Part shown: positions 1 to 12,499 of the stretch, piece after piece
How the letters are laid out: each line of letters begins with the position of its first letter
How positions within the stretch are numbered: position 1 is the first letter of the stretch
Assembly: GCA_963513935.1 (NCBI GenBank)
Contig: OY740766.1
Location: 7,657,000 to 7,720,999 of the forward strand
Length of the DNA: 64,000 nucleotides
Direction: 5' to 3'
DNA from: Aphrophora alni
Taxonomy: Eukaryota; Arthropoda; Insecta; Hemiptera; Aphrophoridae
Translations under genes and position numbers: made by a program
Notes under the pieces: model-generated
The model's database searches: none
What the model saw: the letters and a program-made list of their open reading frames with translations, nothing else
Told to the model about the DNA's origin: nothing

Positions 1-693
1 TTTACCAAAACTGGAACTTATTTCATCTAGGCCTATGTAGTATGCGATATATTATGAAGTCCTATCACTATCTTGTATAATGTAACATAATGAGATAACA
101 TTACCAACGAAAAAACAACAGTCTAGTACAAACCCGATACAGTTGTATAGTAGATTTTATATGAATTTGGTAGTGTTAAATTCGTATAATGTGGAAATGG
201 CTAAATAATATTCTAAAAATCATAGATGTCAAATGCAGGATAACACATTACAATTTAGGGGACACATGGAAATTTGGGGTTTGGGGATTACGAAGAAGTA
301 AGGGATATCCCAATTTATAACAGATTAATATGGATCAAGACAGTGTTACTCTTAAACTAAAATAGTCTGATATAGATACCATTACAGCCTACATGAATTT
401 TATGAGTGTGGAACTGACAGTCATATCCATAGAATACAAGCACCGCGTAACATTTACAACAAATAACGTTTAAAATAGGCTAAGTTAGGTGTGGTACAGA
501 TGACTAGCATTTTTAGGTTTTATTTATAAAAGTGTGTTATATTACGTTATGAAATATTATTAAAATGGTTTTGCACTGTTTTAAAATTTGGGAAAATAAA
601 ATATTGAAAATTTAAAGTAGGCCTAAATAGATTTTTCATTTTTAACTTTTTCCAAAAAAGTCAAATCTTTTCATTTAAAAGATAAAAATTAAA
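1..693. other. Intergenic DNA, no gene seen
   Basis: AT-rich unique-looking sequence with no open frame of coding quality and no recognisable exon. Short repeated words of the TAGGCCTA type occur, as elsewhere in the window. Confidence 0.5.
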
Positions 694-1119
694 GGTAAAT
701 GTCTAGTTCCTACCATGTTGCAATTTAATATAGAAATTTCATGAAATCGTGTTTTACATACTTCTTCATTATTAAACAATTGGATCATCCTTAGGTTGGG
801 AAGACCCTTTTCAGGTATCAAAATCCATTATTTCTGTCAAAAATAAGCAATTTAAAAGTTTGCATTTGATGTTCAGAATACAAAATGAGCCTAAGCGTCT
901 AGGTTTGATAGCTATACTAGGTTACTAGCGTGTCTTTAGATGTATGTGCATTGATTATCTTCTAACAGGTAAATATTAGTCCGCTGTATGATTTCAAAAT
1001 CATGTGAACTAGGTCTCATGAAATACGTATATAGATATATGTATATATTGACCTAGCCAGACCTAGTAATAGAACTAAAGGTCTGGTAAGGTAAGGTAAC
1101 TCACTCTCTCTCTCTCACT

Positions 1120-1172
<53 letters not shown>
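1120..1172. repeat. (TA)n microsatellite preceded by (CT)n
   Basis: About 25 TA dinucleotides follow a run of CTCTCT. It lies in the loop of the 694-1688 inverted repeat. Confidence 0.95.
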
Positions 1173-1173
<1 letters not shown>

Positions 1174-1524
1174 TTTCCCAGACCTGTAGTTACTTTACTA
1201 GGTCCGGTTGATCTGTAGATCCTTTACTAGGTCTGGTTAGGAAACCATATATATAATTACCTAACCAGACCTATTAGTGCAGATGATCATAAACATCGAG
1301 CGATGAAACACTCAATTTCCCATAGGAATTAATGTAGGCAGATGCCTTAACCTCATAATCCTAGGATTTCGTACTTTTAAATTGCTTATTCAAATACAAC
1401 AGAAATAATGGATTTTTAAAAGGGTCTTCCCAGCTTAAAAATACCGGTAACTTTCTTTGTAAACAATTACCTAATGAGGTATGTGTTACGAATTAAGATA
1501 GGATATAGTCATTCTTAATAATAA

Positions 1525-1612
1525 TAATTAACAAAAATTAATTGAATACTGAACCACTGATTTGATAGTTTAAAGTTAAAGAACCCAGGCAGTTTAAAGG
1601 AACCAATCCTAG
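1525..1612 (+). repeat. Dispersed repeat fragment, copy 1
   Basis: It shares TTGAA(TACT)GAACCACTGATTT and AACCCAGGCAGTTTAAAGGAACCAATCCTA with 2925-3006. It interrupts the right arm of the 694-1688 inverted repeat, so it inserted later. Confidence 0.6.
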
Positions 1613-2459
1613 GCCCTACCATATGTAAAACATGATTTCATGAAATTTCTATATTAAATCCCACTGAGGTATGAACTGAATATTTACCAATTAAAATATG
1701 TATTATATCATGGGGGTGATAACCTTACTTTTTATATGCCTATTATAGGTCCATATTAAATAGGACAATACTGATACCAATCTATCAAGGTTTTTCATTA
1801 GCCTATGTTCTCTCTATACGTTCTTTATGTTAACTGTAAAAGGATGTCTGTCATAAATATCGTAGCTAACTAATCTTCTAACCCTTCATTAAAAATAAAG
1901 TAAATAACTTATTGTAGACTTTTAAATTACGAAAATATAAATAAATTAGGTAGGTACCCAATTTGTCACAACCTAAATGTCTATAGGCTTTTTGATAGGT
2001 TATTTAACACTTATTGACTTTCTATTTCAAGTACAAAACAACAACCATATCTGAAGCAAACGCATTTTAACAGACCCACAAAATATACAATGTTTGTAAT
2101 TATTAAAAATAATAGTTGAGTCAAATCTTAGTTCCAATTTAATCTGTATACGTCGAATGTCTACTTCCAATAAGAGCAAGAAACTTTTTTGAACTACTTG
2201 TAAACTGATTAAACTGACTCGCACTAAACGGAAACACTGAAGCACATACACATATACACATAGGACAAAATAATACGGCACACACTACTGAACCTCATAG
2301 ATTTTTTTACTAATCTATGGTTCTAAAAAGATAAGTACTTTTAGGTATATTATCTCTGGTTAGGACTACATAAATCTATCAAAAAAATAACAGACTTCTG
2401 TTAAGAATTATGATAGTTTTAGTTAAGAATATAGTCTGACTTCTTTAAGCCACTATGAC

Positions 2460-3010
2460 AACACTTATTTTGACAGACCTGGAAAAGTTAAGAAATTGCT
2501 TACCTTGCAAGCTAGACAGACATCATTGATGCTACAAAAATATATAAACCCTTGGGTGGGAGGTAACTTGGTCAGTGGGCCAAGTTTGATTGAAAGAAGG
2601 TACTGCAGGAATTCATGAAGATAACCAGATAGACTTGGCGCGTAAGAACTTCCTAGAAGAATAATTCTTTAAGATAGCCAGACGGACTTGGCGAGTAAGA
2701 GCTTCCTAGGAGTTGAGACTTCGGTGGAGCATCCACAAGAATGCAAGTGTCATTATATAAACCTTGTAATTATTTCAGAGACAAGTCATAACGTAGATGC
2801 AGATCTGTGAGTCACAACAATTAGAGTCGTTCTGGATCCTTAGTAATTAAGAAGATTATAAAATATTTGTAATTAGTATATTATAAGAGAACTAGAAGAA
2901 ATAATCAAGTTGTATCAAATAATAAAAACCATTAATTAGATAATTGAACCACTGATTTATTTAGTTTGTCTAAAGAACCCAGGCAGTTTAAAGGAACCAA
3001 TCCTAATTCT
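2460..3010 (+). repeat. Possible solo-LTR-like dispersed repeat
   Basis: This block is less AT-rich than its surroundings. It contains two imperfect ~50-bp direct repeats (about 2620-2665 and 2672-2720, both with AGAY...GACTTGGCG...GTAAGA). It ends in the same ~75 bp (ACCACTGATTT...CAGGCAGTTTAAAGGAACC) found at 1525-1612. No ORF is present. A retroelement long terminal repeat or a SINE-like unit would fit; the boundaries and class are inferred only. Confidence 0.35.
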
Positions 3011-4966
3011 TCACAGATATTTAAATGGCACTAGCTTTATGACTAATCCGGGAATTATGAAATTATTTTAAAGGTTATAGCCTAGTTTGAAAAAAAAATG
3101 ACTGAAAGAAAGTTTTGCTACTATTGTAATATTAAAAACACTTTCATTTTAAGTATTTATACTTTGTGCAGTTAATAGAAAATACAGTAAATTACTACTT
3201 TGAATGTTCTCAATACTTGATAAATGAAATTTTATCCTACAATAAGATAGGTGGATTATTTAAAATCAGGTGTAGACATTAATGTGAATAGTTTGTTTTA
3301 ATCATTATTATGATTAGTTAGGAAGTGAATATGGCAACATCCCATGAGGTGGAACAATATGGTATGTATATCAAATTAGTGCAATACTGCTGTTTAATTT
3401 AAACATTAAGATACAGTTCAAGTAATTTTATTCACAGAAAAAACAACAAACAAATAAAAATGGAAAGTTTAACCCTATTAATACCATTTTTAATTTGTGA
3501 AAAGTTTTATTGTAAGAAATTAGACAATTTTAAAAGCAATAAATATATCTTCTGCTGTGCAAACGCCACACAACCCAACATATTTAAAAGTTTAAAATGT
3601 TATTGTTTTATCTACATCAAAGATAATTCGATTTTACTATTATTGTAGATATATATCTTTGATGAGATTTATATACACAAGATTATTTTCCTAGACAACA
3701 TGATGTCTGTGGTATAAATTTGTACAATACAAGTAATTAAACTAGAAATCATACTCTCATTTAAAATTATATGTCATAAATGTTATATAATATATAGGCT
3801 TACATATTTAAAAATTATCCTACCACAACAATTATGGTTGCAAAATACAGGGAATAATAAAACCATAGATATAATGTATAAGCTAAATAGGTTACTAATA
3901 GACTTTGTTAGAGCAATATTTTTATTTTTGACATTTCAATTGCATTTACTCAAGTAATGAAGTCAACTTCAACACCTGAGAAAACTTAGCCTAAATCAGC
4001 AAATAAAAGAAAACACACAATGTTTTCAAACAAAAACTTTATTTGAAACAAAACAATATTAGCCTATAAACATTATTTTCAGTTGTTAAAATTGTTGTAG
4101 TCATTGAAACGTCCGATCATCTTGTTTCAAATAAAATTTTTCTAATTTGATTTTTAATATCGGTGAGAAAAAGGAAAGGCCTTTTAAAGAAGAAAAAATA
4201 TTGAACTGATTTCACCAGTTTTTTAAAATTTTTATTTTTATTATTTTTTTTATGGGAATTATTTTATAACATACTTACTGTTTAATTTAATTTCCAATTA
4301 TTTACCATAATGAGAAATATATTGTGATGAAAGAAAAATTTCAATATCTGGTTTTAATTGTTCTACACGTTTTCAACCACTAGGAAAATACCATTATTGT
4401 ATAGATTTGTCTGTGTTGTAATTAATTTGTTTCACAATTATCTCAGGCTCAGAACAGATGATCTGAATACTCAAATTTTTGCATTGGTGCTTGGTTAAGG
4501 TGCCTGGCAAAACTATTCAAATATCCAGAGTAAAATCTCATAATTGGTGTGGGATGAAAATATAAGGTAGAACCAAATTATTGAAAAATTTTCTTAATGG
4601 TCAAATTTGGTGTAATAGCCATCTGATTTTTAGCACAAAGTTTGAATTTAACATAACTGACTTGTAATTGACCTCTGACTAGCCTAGTTCAAAATAAACC
4701 CAAAATTTTATGTTAACCAACTTCAATGCAATGTAAAATATTTATGATTTTTAAGAGCTGAATAATAACTAAGAAAGATATCTTTTTTACATAAAATAAC
4801 TGCAATATCATCCTTTGGTGATGAATGGTTTTCTAATTTTCTAACACTAACATGTTGTAGAGGGTTATTAAATAACCTTTTAATTCTTTCATTTTATTAA
4901 GATTAATTTCAACATATTCTTTGATCTCGTTGTTTTACAAATACTAATTCAATTGAAAATTTACAG
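3011..4966. other. Non-coding AT-rich stretch
   Basis: I see no exon or repeat with clear boundaries here. Short open frames have no coding character. Confidence 0.45.
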
Positions 4967-5094
4967 CTTTATTCTTCAAAAGAAAAATTATGATAAGCAT
5001 AGCTACAATATTAATTCGCTTTGCATCCAAAGAAAAGAAAACAGCTGAAGAATATACTATTGAATTTCAAACACAGTATCTTCAACTTTATGAT
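4967..5094 (+). CDS. Probable internal exon of the unidentified plus-strand gene
   Basis: The acceptor AAATTTACAG precedes CTTTATTC, and the exon ends at TATGAT before GTAATT. Read with two bases completing an upstream codon, it gives about 42 residues (KIMISIATILIRFASKEKK and on to QLYD) that look amphipathic and helical. It ends in phase 0, exactly the phase at which the exon at 16396/17701 starts, so QLYD would join directly to NINPLLKQ. That agreement and the helical character are the reasons to join it to the downstream exons, although ~11-12 kb of repeat-filled intron separates them. Weak points are the only moderate donor and the lack of a homologue I recognise. No upstream exon was found in the window. 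Confidence 0.45.
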
Positions 5095-5426
5095 GTAATT
5101 ATGACATTAAAATTGTTCTGTAGGACTAGTTATAATAATTTATTCTGTTTTACTTTAAAACATATGAGTAGCAAAGAGAAAGTATTAAAATAGTAAAATC
5201 AATTATTTACTGATTTTTGTTGATATAATTTTTTGCATCTTTTAAATTATGTTTTGGATCATTTTATGTAGGCTAGTTCAAAAAATATTTTACAAAACGT
5301 TTGTGTCTATCACTGCTGATTTCTTAGATAATGAGTTCATTTTGTAAAAAAATTGGTATAGTGTTGTGAGTAAGTCTGCTCTATTATTTAGTTTAATTCT
5401 ATTTGTATTTGTAACAGATATTTCTT

Positions 5427-5860
5427 CTCTGTTTGAAGTTATTTGTTAATGATGGAAGTTCAATTTTATTATTATACATTTTTCGGACATTTGCCATCAT
5501 TTGTGTGTTAAAAATCAAAACACGACGTTTCGGGAATAAGAATCAATTCTGGAACCTTCTGGACCACGCCACTTGTTGCTGTATCTTTGATACAACAACA
5601 CGTATTTGACGTTAGTTGTGTGTTACCGTGATTGTGTTTTTTGACTTCTCAGTTTTAGCTCTAAGATGCGTGCTTAGATATTAAGGTTGGTGGTATTCTT
5701 ATTTAATTTTACTTCTTACATAGGCTTAGTTTCTAGTTTCATGTTTCTTTAGTTTTTAGTCACTTGATAACGGGAATTGATTCTTATTCCCGAAACGTTG
5801 TGTTTTGATTTTTAACACACAAATGATGGCAAATGTCTGAAAAATGTATAATAATAAAAA
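5427..5860 (+). mobile_element. Foldback retroelement with hammerhead-like arms, copy 1
   Basis: The left arm TTTGAAGTTATTTG...AACACGACGTTTCGGGAATAAG is repeated inverted at the right end as CTTATTCCCGAAACGTTGTG...ATGATGGCAAATG. The right end finishes in ATAATAATAAAAA. The 11-bp sequence AGATATTTCTT lies directly on both sides (5416-5426 and 5861-5871), a target-site duplication. An A-rich 3' end with a duplication that differs in length from the second copy (53764-54585) points to target-primed retrotransposition, as in Penelope-like elements or SINEs, rather than a cut-and-paste transposon. No protein is encoded. Each arm has CGGGAAT...ATTCCCGAAACGTC, resembling hammerhead stem II plus GAAA plus the cleavage triplet, but the CUGANGA core is changed. 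Confidence 0.65.
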
Positions 5861-5871
5861 AGATATTTCTT

Positions 5872-7025
5872 GTCATTTTGATATTACCATTCTAATTAAT
5901 TACATGTCAGTACTATTACTGGATGCTACATTCCTGCTTCCTACTACATTACCAAGTCAACTTCTTTCCTATTTACTTCATTTTTCATTTTATATTATCT
6001 GATCTGCTACCTGGATTTGGTTGTTGCCCTTCTTTAAAAGAGTACATGTTTAGAATCATTTATATCACAATCATACAAAGTAAGTGTAGAACAGATTAAT
6101 AATTTTGCCATCTCACAGAAGGTTTCTCTCTCTTAAATATAAAAATGTAACGCTTTTGTCCTGTTGGAGCTTCTTGGAGATAATGCTTCTAAGAAGAAAG
6201 ACCCTCAGGGGCTCACTTCTAATTAGTACCGATCATGGGAATCCTGAGAGTTAGATCTACACATTTTTCATGTAGTTAGGTTAAAAAAAAATTCAAAATT
6301 GTTTTTCTACACTGATCTATTGTACAATATTCTTCAGACAAGAACAGTAGATAATGTTTACTTTAGTCAAAAAGTGAGTGACATTATTCGACAACTACAA
6401 AATGACAGACAGTATATTCCTTTCACTTTGGAGATTAGGAGATTGTGGGAATCTACTGTACTGTCCCTTCAGGGACTCACTGATACTGAGTATAGGTGGG
6501 ATAATCAAGAGGTACGGAGATGGATCTGCACTTCCTCCATCTAATCTTGTGTTAGATTTTTCTTTTACTTCTTTCCTAACAGGTCTCTCTTGACCAACTC
6601 TTGTTCCCTTCCAATCCTGGTCCTATTAGAGTATTCAAGGTCTAAGTGATCACTATTTTACCTTTTTTTATTTAGTATATGTTTTCTATTCTTTAAAAAG
6701 AATTTTAAGGGGATCATGATAACAAGGTTTTTTGCCTTTAAACCACAAGATAAAACAATCTAACTTACTGGTGAATATACTATGAAGTTATTGACAATAT
6801 TGTAATATTGTTTGTTTTCCAAATTGACATTCCTTCACTTTCTTACATTCAAAACATTTGACCACTACAGGAAAACCTTCCCAGATGAATATTTAAACCA
6901 TATAAAATTACCTCATGAAACCACATTTGATTACATTCAGCTTTAAATTGAACTTCGTTATATTTATATCAGTCCTGGAATCCAAAGTAATCAATTTTTG
7001 ATTTCCTTAAGTTTTTAAACATTAA
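5872..7025. other. Intronic or intergenic sequence, weak coding hints
   Basis: From 6338 a frame TRTVDNVYFSQK follows an acceptor-like TTCTTCAG and runs on to about 6544, with a strong donor-like GTGAGT at 6377. A second frame in the same region (from about 6387) is also open for 70 codons. Overlapping open frames and phrases typical of repeats suggest a transposon-derived fragment rather than an exon, so no gene is called. Confidence 0.3.
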
Positions 7026-7463
7026 CATGTTCGCTACCAGCTGCCGCATATATGCGGCAGCCGGGTCACTCCCACAGCCCACGAAAAAATTCATGACCTT
7101 CCCTGTAGACTGGTCCTAATGGTTGTGACCGTCGTCACAGACCACGAATAAAATTTGTTCAAAATTAGTATGTCCAGTGACGTCAGCGATAGTCCTAGCT
7201 ACAGACTAAGTGCCGCATATATGTGGCGGACTATCCTGTAGACCGTGCCTAAACGATCTAACCTTCAAAATAGACTGTTGCGAAGAAATTTCTCATTTAG
7301 TATCAAGAAATCAACGCCGCAGATCTGCGGCGGCAGTCTATTTTAATGAGCCCAGCCGCCGCAGATCTGCGGTGTTGGGCTAGGAGTAGGACACGCCCGC
7401 AGCAAAATTGCGGCGGCAGTCTGTGGTTACGATTTTTTTTTAAACATTGTGGTAGCGAACGTG
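7026..7463. mobile_element. piggyBac-type MITE rich in CpG palindromes
   Basis: The element is flanked by TTAA at 7022-7025 and 7464-7467. The ends are inverted: CATGTTCGCTACCA on the left and TGGTAGCGAACGTG on the right, 13 of 14 bases matching. TTAA target duplications are the hallmark of piggyBac elements. It has no transposase. The interior holds a series of short perfect palindromes (GCCGCATATATGCGGC, CCGCAGATCTGCGG and relatives) in otherwise AT-rich DNA. Its right part (from 7134) is included in the tandem duplication and reappears at 16535-16864. Confidence 0.7.
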
Positions 7464-7692
7464 TTAATGACCTAATATCTGGTCTCGGAGTAATATATAA
7501 TTTAGCAGAACCTATTTTGACAAGATATGTGGAATGTTAATTCTACACTTTAAAACGTATCGCTACTTATTGGAGGTGTGTACTCAAGATCAAGACAGAT
7601 TAAATGACTTAAGATTAATTTTCAGTTGAAGTAGGAAATGTTGGACAAATCGAGATTTAAAAGCTTGGTTTTATGATCTAGTGATTGAAAAG

Positions 7693-9105
7693 TGTAACAA
7701 TTTAAAAAATGGATGAAGTTACTTTTTTATGTTATTAATTTTGTTAATTTGCTCGACTATAGGGCGCCAGGTTTGCTTTAGCATACCAATTTAGAAAAAA
7801 GTGAATTTAATTATTTATAAAATCTCTGGGGTCGCAAGCTCTTTTTACAGTGTACTCACAGTGATTCTGGGTTTCAAAAATGAAAACACTTGTCTCTGAA
7901 ATATTACATAAAAATTTATTAAACATAAAACACATTAGATTCATGTAACAGAGATAAAAAAAGAAAAATTTATATAAGACATCTTACAACCTATCAATAT
8001 TACTATCATTGAAAAAGAATCTAATCAAATTATATTAATAACTTTAAGTTATTTAGTTGCAACTCCAAAAAATAATGAAAAAGGATTTTACTTTACTTCT
8101 CATAGCAAATATTTTAATTATAAAAAATATAATTTTTATTGAAATTGAGAATTAGTTTTATTAATAAAACAAATAACTTTATTTGATCATATTATTTTAC
8201 TTAAAGACTCCACAACAAACACATTGAATCTTATTAATGAAATACATAATTTTTATGATATCAAATATATATCTTGAAAGTATATAAAAAGGTCTAAATT
8301 GTTCAAAGTACATATATATATGGTTAAATAATGAAAGTCTAAACGTGTTATACCAAATCACGTTATGTTCTTTAAAAAAAAAAAAAAAAAACACTTTCCT
8401 CGAAGGATGATTCGTGTCTTTCCATGTGACTGCGTGCTAATTATAGAGATGCTTTGTCCACTATCAACGAATTGTCTTTTGTTCATCGCTCACGAGATTT
8501 ATTTTGTTGTACATGTATTACAACCAATTATTAATGTCTTATGCTAACTTTAATTGTTCCATATATCTTATAGAAGAGTTCTTTGTCGAGAATTCGAAAA
8601 TCACGTGGCAGCGATTGCACAACATAACTGAAAATTGCAAGTTATTACGCTTTTTCATTTAAAAGTTTATTTATTGAAAACAATATTGTCTTAGCACTTT
8701 TGAAATTGTTAATACACCATGTCTTTCACAAATTTAACTTCTGAACACATTTTTTAATGTTCTAACAGAAACTCGGAGAACTGCCATTCATAGGTCTTAG
8801 AGCAACTAGCCCCAAACGAAGACTGATCTAAGCACGAGATTTTTCTCTCTTCCGCAAGAGAGCTGTTCCGGTAAACGTTACCAAAGTTCAACATACTCCC
8901 CACATAACACAAAATTTTACATATTCTATTTATAAAAAACAAATTATACTAAAATTGACATTATTACATATTTGGTTTTCTTGAAAATCTATTTTTCTTT
9001 TATTTATGAAGTTATTGAATAAAATTATGATTTGAACAGCCTGTTTTCGGCGCTAAACCGCGGATTTTAAATCTATTACAAATTATGATTTTTCACATCA
9101 CCACA
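7693..9105 (-). repeat. Left LTR (3' LTR in element orientation)
   Basis: This 1,413-bp repeat has the same length as the right LTR. The only difference I noticed is one base near the end (TTTTTCACATC here, TTTTTTACATC there), which implies a recent insertion. It contains an A18 run near 8364-8381. Confidence 0.9.
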
Positions 9106-12100
9106 AAACCCCACAAAAGATTTGTATTACAATACAAGTATTGTACTATAAATCTTTTCTATATATATAAACTCAATTCGAAAGAAAAACCCAAAATGTG
9201 AAAAATTTTTCAATAGATTTTCAAGATTCCTTATTTCAGCAGTTAAGGACCTCATAAAGAAAATAAGTATCACTAGTATACCTAATTTAAGAAAGATTCT
9301 CTTTTTTCATAAAAACTAAAAAATCTATTTGCTAAAATCCTATTTCACTATCTCAATTTATTTGAGTCATCATAACTCATAAATATTAAAATATACAAAT
9401 CAATTAGTGCTAAGCCTTATCTCTATTTATCCAATAAAACCCATCATCAGTTTCCTTTCCAACCTCGTTGGCGGAAACTTTCCATCAACATTTTTTTTTT
9501 GTTGACAGGATCCCGTCACTCAAAGCTTATCTCCCAGACAGCCGTCTATATACTTTTTTTTACGTCTCATCCTCTTTGCCAAGACGACATTTCTACATCC
9601 TTTGAAAATCTACCTTTGACTCTAGATATTCATCTGAATCATTTTTCAACTAAACACAATTACAATTTAAGACCTCTCATTTTTAATTAACATTATTACA
9701 AAATTATTTACTTATTATTCAAAATTACTTCAATTCACCTTAAAACTTTTCAATTCAGATTTTACATTATTATTTATTTTAGTTTAAATCCAATAACTAT
9801 TTATTCTTACTTAAAATCTCAATTTTCCTTTGTCTTGCTGGGATAACATATTAACTACTGATTTTATAATTACAAAAAACTCTTTTCTTCAACTCAAATT
9901 CAAAATATAACATCATTATTACAAAAAAAATATCAAATTACTTACAAAACTCATCTATTTATTTAAAATTACCTCTTTACGATTGTTTTGTCTCTCAGTA
10001 TCCTATCTTAAAATTATTTCCATCTTATCTTTCATATTTTAATAATCAAAGTTGCATTAATCACCAAACAAATTCTTCATAATAAAAAACTCCTTATTAT
10101 TTACCTATATTCTTTCATAAATAATCTCCTTATTTCAACGTAGCTTCCTTTAAAAATCATAATAATCGCCGTATTTCGTAGAATTCCTTAAATCTCCTCT
10201 TGTTTCATTAAAATCGTCGCATATTTCCTTTATTTCATTAAAATCGTCGTATATTTCCTTTATTTCATCGCAGTACTCAAAAAACCTCTTAAAAACTAAA
10301 AATTAACCATCAATGCAACCTAACTACCTTCTTTATAAAAGCTTATTAACAGAACAACTTCATTTTAAATACCACTTTACTCAACAATTCTGTAAAGTCA
10401 TCATCTTCATATAAAACTCAAAAATCTCTCATTTAAACTACTTCTTATTAAAATCTTCTTAATCATCTATTACTTGTATACAAAAACTTCAAAAAATAAA
10501 AAAATTATCATTGCTTTCCCAGCTAACACCTTATTTCATCAAAATCTTTAGACACCTTTATCAAATACTTCTCACAATCGTCTATTGTTTTAAATTCAAA
10601 CATTATTTATTAAAAAATCGTTAATTATTTATTTCATTTATAAATTTCATCAAAACCTCTCTTATCATTGTTAATTTATTACTCCTTCCTTTAAAAAACA
10701 AAAACTTAACCTCCCTCATTCATTATTTAACATCAAAAAAACTTAAAAACTTTATTATTATCTGTCTTGGCAAAACTCACATAGATTCTCAAACTTTAAA
10801 TAACTATTCTTCATATTTTCAAACCACAAATCACTTAAAACTAACTATTTTTCATCTTATCATCTAATCAATAATCCTTAATATTTATCAATGTCAAACA
10901 TACAACTTATCGTTTTACAATTTAACATCTAGTTACCTATCCTAATCAGCTAATCAACATTTTTACAGTTTTATAAAAATTATACATTTAGTTACGTAAG
11001 TACTCCCTAATAATGTCACGTCCGGTTTATTCCATGTATATGCAGCTTGATCGCGTCTGCATATATATCCTACAATTTATTTGCCTTCAACATCTGTCTA
11101 AAATTTATTACATGAAGTTTTTCATGTAATAATGTCACACTTATTTATGCATTTTTCTTCCTAACCTCTCCTACATAGGTTCTTCTAACCGTCTACTTTA
11201 TACCGTGCATACTTCTAATTGCTCTTTAGACTCTTACACAGAGTAACATGTTGTGACGTTGAAATGTGCAATGGTTGAATGCAATATCTCTACTAAATTC
11301 AAGATAAAGCCCAAAACACATCTCTATTCCACAACACGCCTTCCATGCAGTCTCAGAATGCCTTATTCTTACGAATAAAACATTCTATTTTGACTACACA
11401 AACGCTCAGCCATCCACCCAAAATGTTCATGTACTCCTTAAATGCATCTACACGAAGAAAATTTTAAAATTCATTAAAAATTTCATTAAAATCGTTTCAT
11501 CCAAAGTTGAAAAAATGTTTATTTTACCAGTCTTATTATTAGCATCGTCGATTTTCTGTTTATGTAATCCTTTCTAGATGTTATTATTCAAATTCAAAAA
11601 GAAAATTTTATTTTTTTAAAATTTATTCTAAGTCCTTTACTTAAATTTTCTTTTAATTCTATTAAAGTTATTTACGTAATCTACTTCTGTTCTTGTTTAT
11701 TTTATTTAAAACCAATTATCCTTTATTTAAATAATTTTTTATTTGAAAACGCAAGTTAATTTTCGATTATACGTCAAAAGTTTTTTTTTTTATTTTCAGA
11801 ACAATAATTCTGTCACACGCTGTATCTCGTCTTAATGTCATGCAAAGGAATTCTAGGCCTGGTTTAAGCATAAACAAGTCCCCTCGATATGAGACAATCC
11901 TTATCTGTCTACTGATAAGAAGTGAACCTTTTAGCTCCAACTAGATTCTATTTCTCTCGTCATTATTGAATATTTTATTGAATCCACCTACTTAATATTG
12001 AATATTGTTTCTTCAACGTTACTCTGAATCCTCGCTTCGAACTAACTATCTTATCTATGTCACGTAAAATCAATATTTATTCCTTTCATAAACATACAGA

Positions 12101-12499
12101 GTTATTTACTAACAATCTTGCAGCTCCAATGATCCTCTCATCTAGCTAATCTGTTTTCGTCACGTTTTCTAAATATTAAGATCTTAATAAACATATAAAG
12201 TTGTTTACTGCTATAATCCAGCGTCTTTACTTTACAAATACCTAAACGTTTTCTAAAACTAAACTCTTAATATTTTACGCTTGGCTAATAATTATTTTCT
12301 ATATTTTTGTCTTAGCTTACAAAATTCATTAGTACACACAAATTATTAATATTCATAACTCTTAATCATTCATTATCAAACTTAAACTTACTTATTAACA
12401 AAATCTTAACTACTTTTTATTAATTATTTTAAAAATCAAGTCCGTGTGTTTATAAAAATGTCTTTACATTATTATTAGTCATTCCAAATATTCAATTGA
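9106..12499 (-). other. Internal non-coding region of the LTR element, strongly strand-skewed
   Basis: About 3.4 kb has no open frame of coding quality on either strand. The plus strand is very poor in G (runs of A, C and T), so the element RNA would be very poor in C. Where pol would be expected I find none of the protease, RT or integrase motifs even as broken pieces. The same skew continues through the gag-like ORF. Confidence 0.6.

Larger units (their letters stand above)
694..1688. repeat. ~1 kb inverted-repeat element (MITE-like foldback)
   Basis: The left arm (about 694-860) and the right arm (about 1378-1435 plus 1615-1688) are inverted copies. The GGTAAAT...AATATAGAAATTTCATGAAATC stretch on the left reappears reverse-complemented on the right, as does the GGGAAGACCCTTTT...AATCCATTATTTCTG stretch. 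The middle holds several copies of an AGACCTAGTA / TAGGTCTGGTTA motif in both orientations and a long TA microsatellite. The right arm is interrupted at about 1436-1614, where a second repeat seen again at 2925-3006 sits. No transposase is visible. It is probably a non-autonomous DNA element; the family is not identified. Confidence 0.6.

Noticed and set aside
6299..6593. Overlapping plus-strand frames of 81 and 71 codons
   Set aside because: Two frames compete over the same bases, with donor-like GTGAGT at 6377 inside; no continuation to other exons, so transposon debris is more likely than an exon.
7346..7540. Frame over the CpG palindromes, repeated at 16747-16941
   Set aside because: It is the palindromic interior and end of the piggyBac-type MITE read as protein; the repetition is due to the tandem duplication.
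8197..8547. Short open frames in the LTR, repeated exactly at 14876-15226
   Set aside because: They are identical only because the LTRs are identical; they overlap on opposite strands around an A18 run and have no coding character.
9106..12499. APOBEC-like hypermutation of the LTR element
   Set aside because: The skew is loss of C on the presumed sense strand, opposite to the G-to-A expected, and both LTRs are undamaged.
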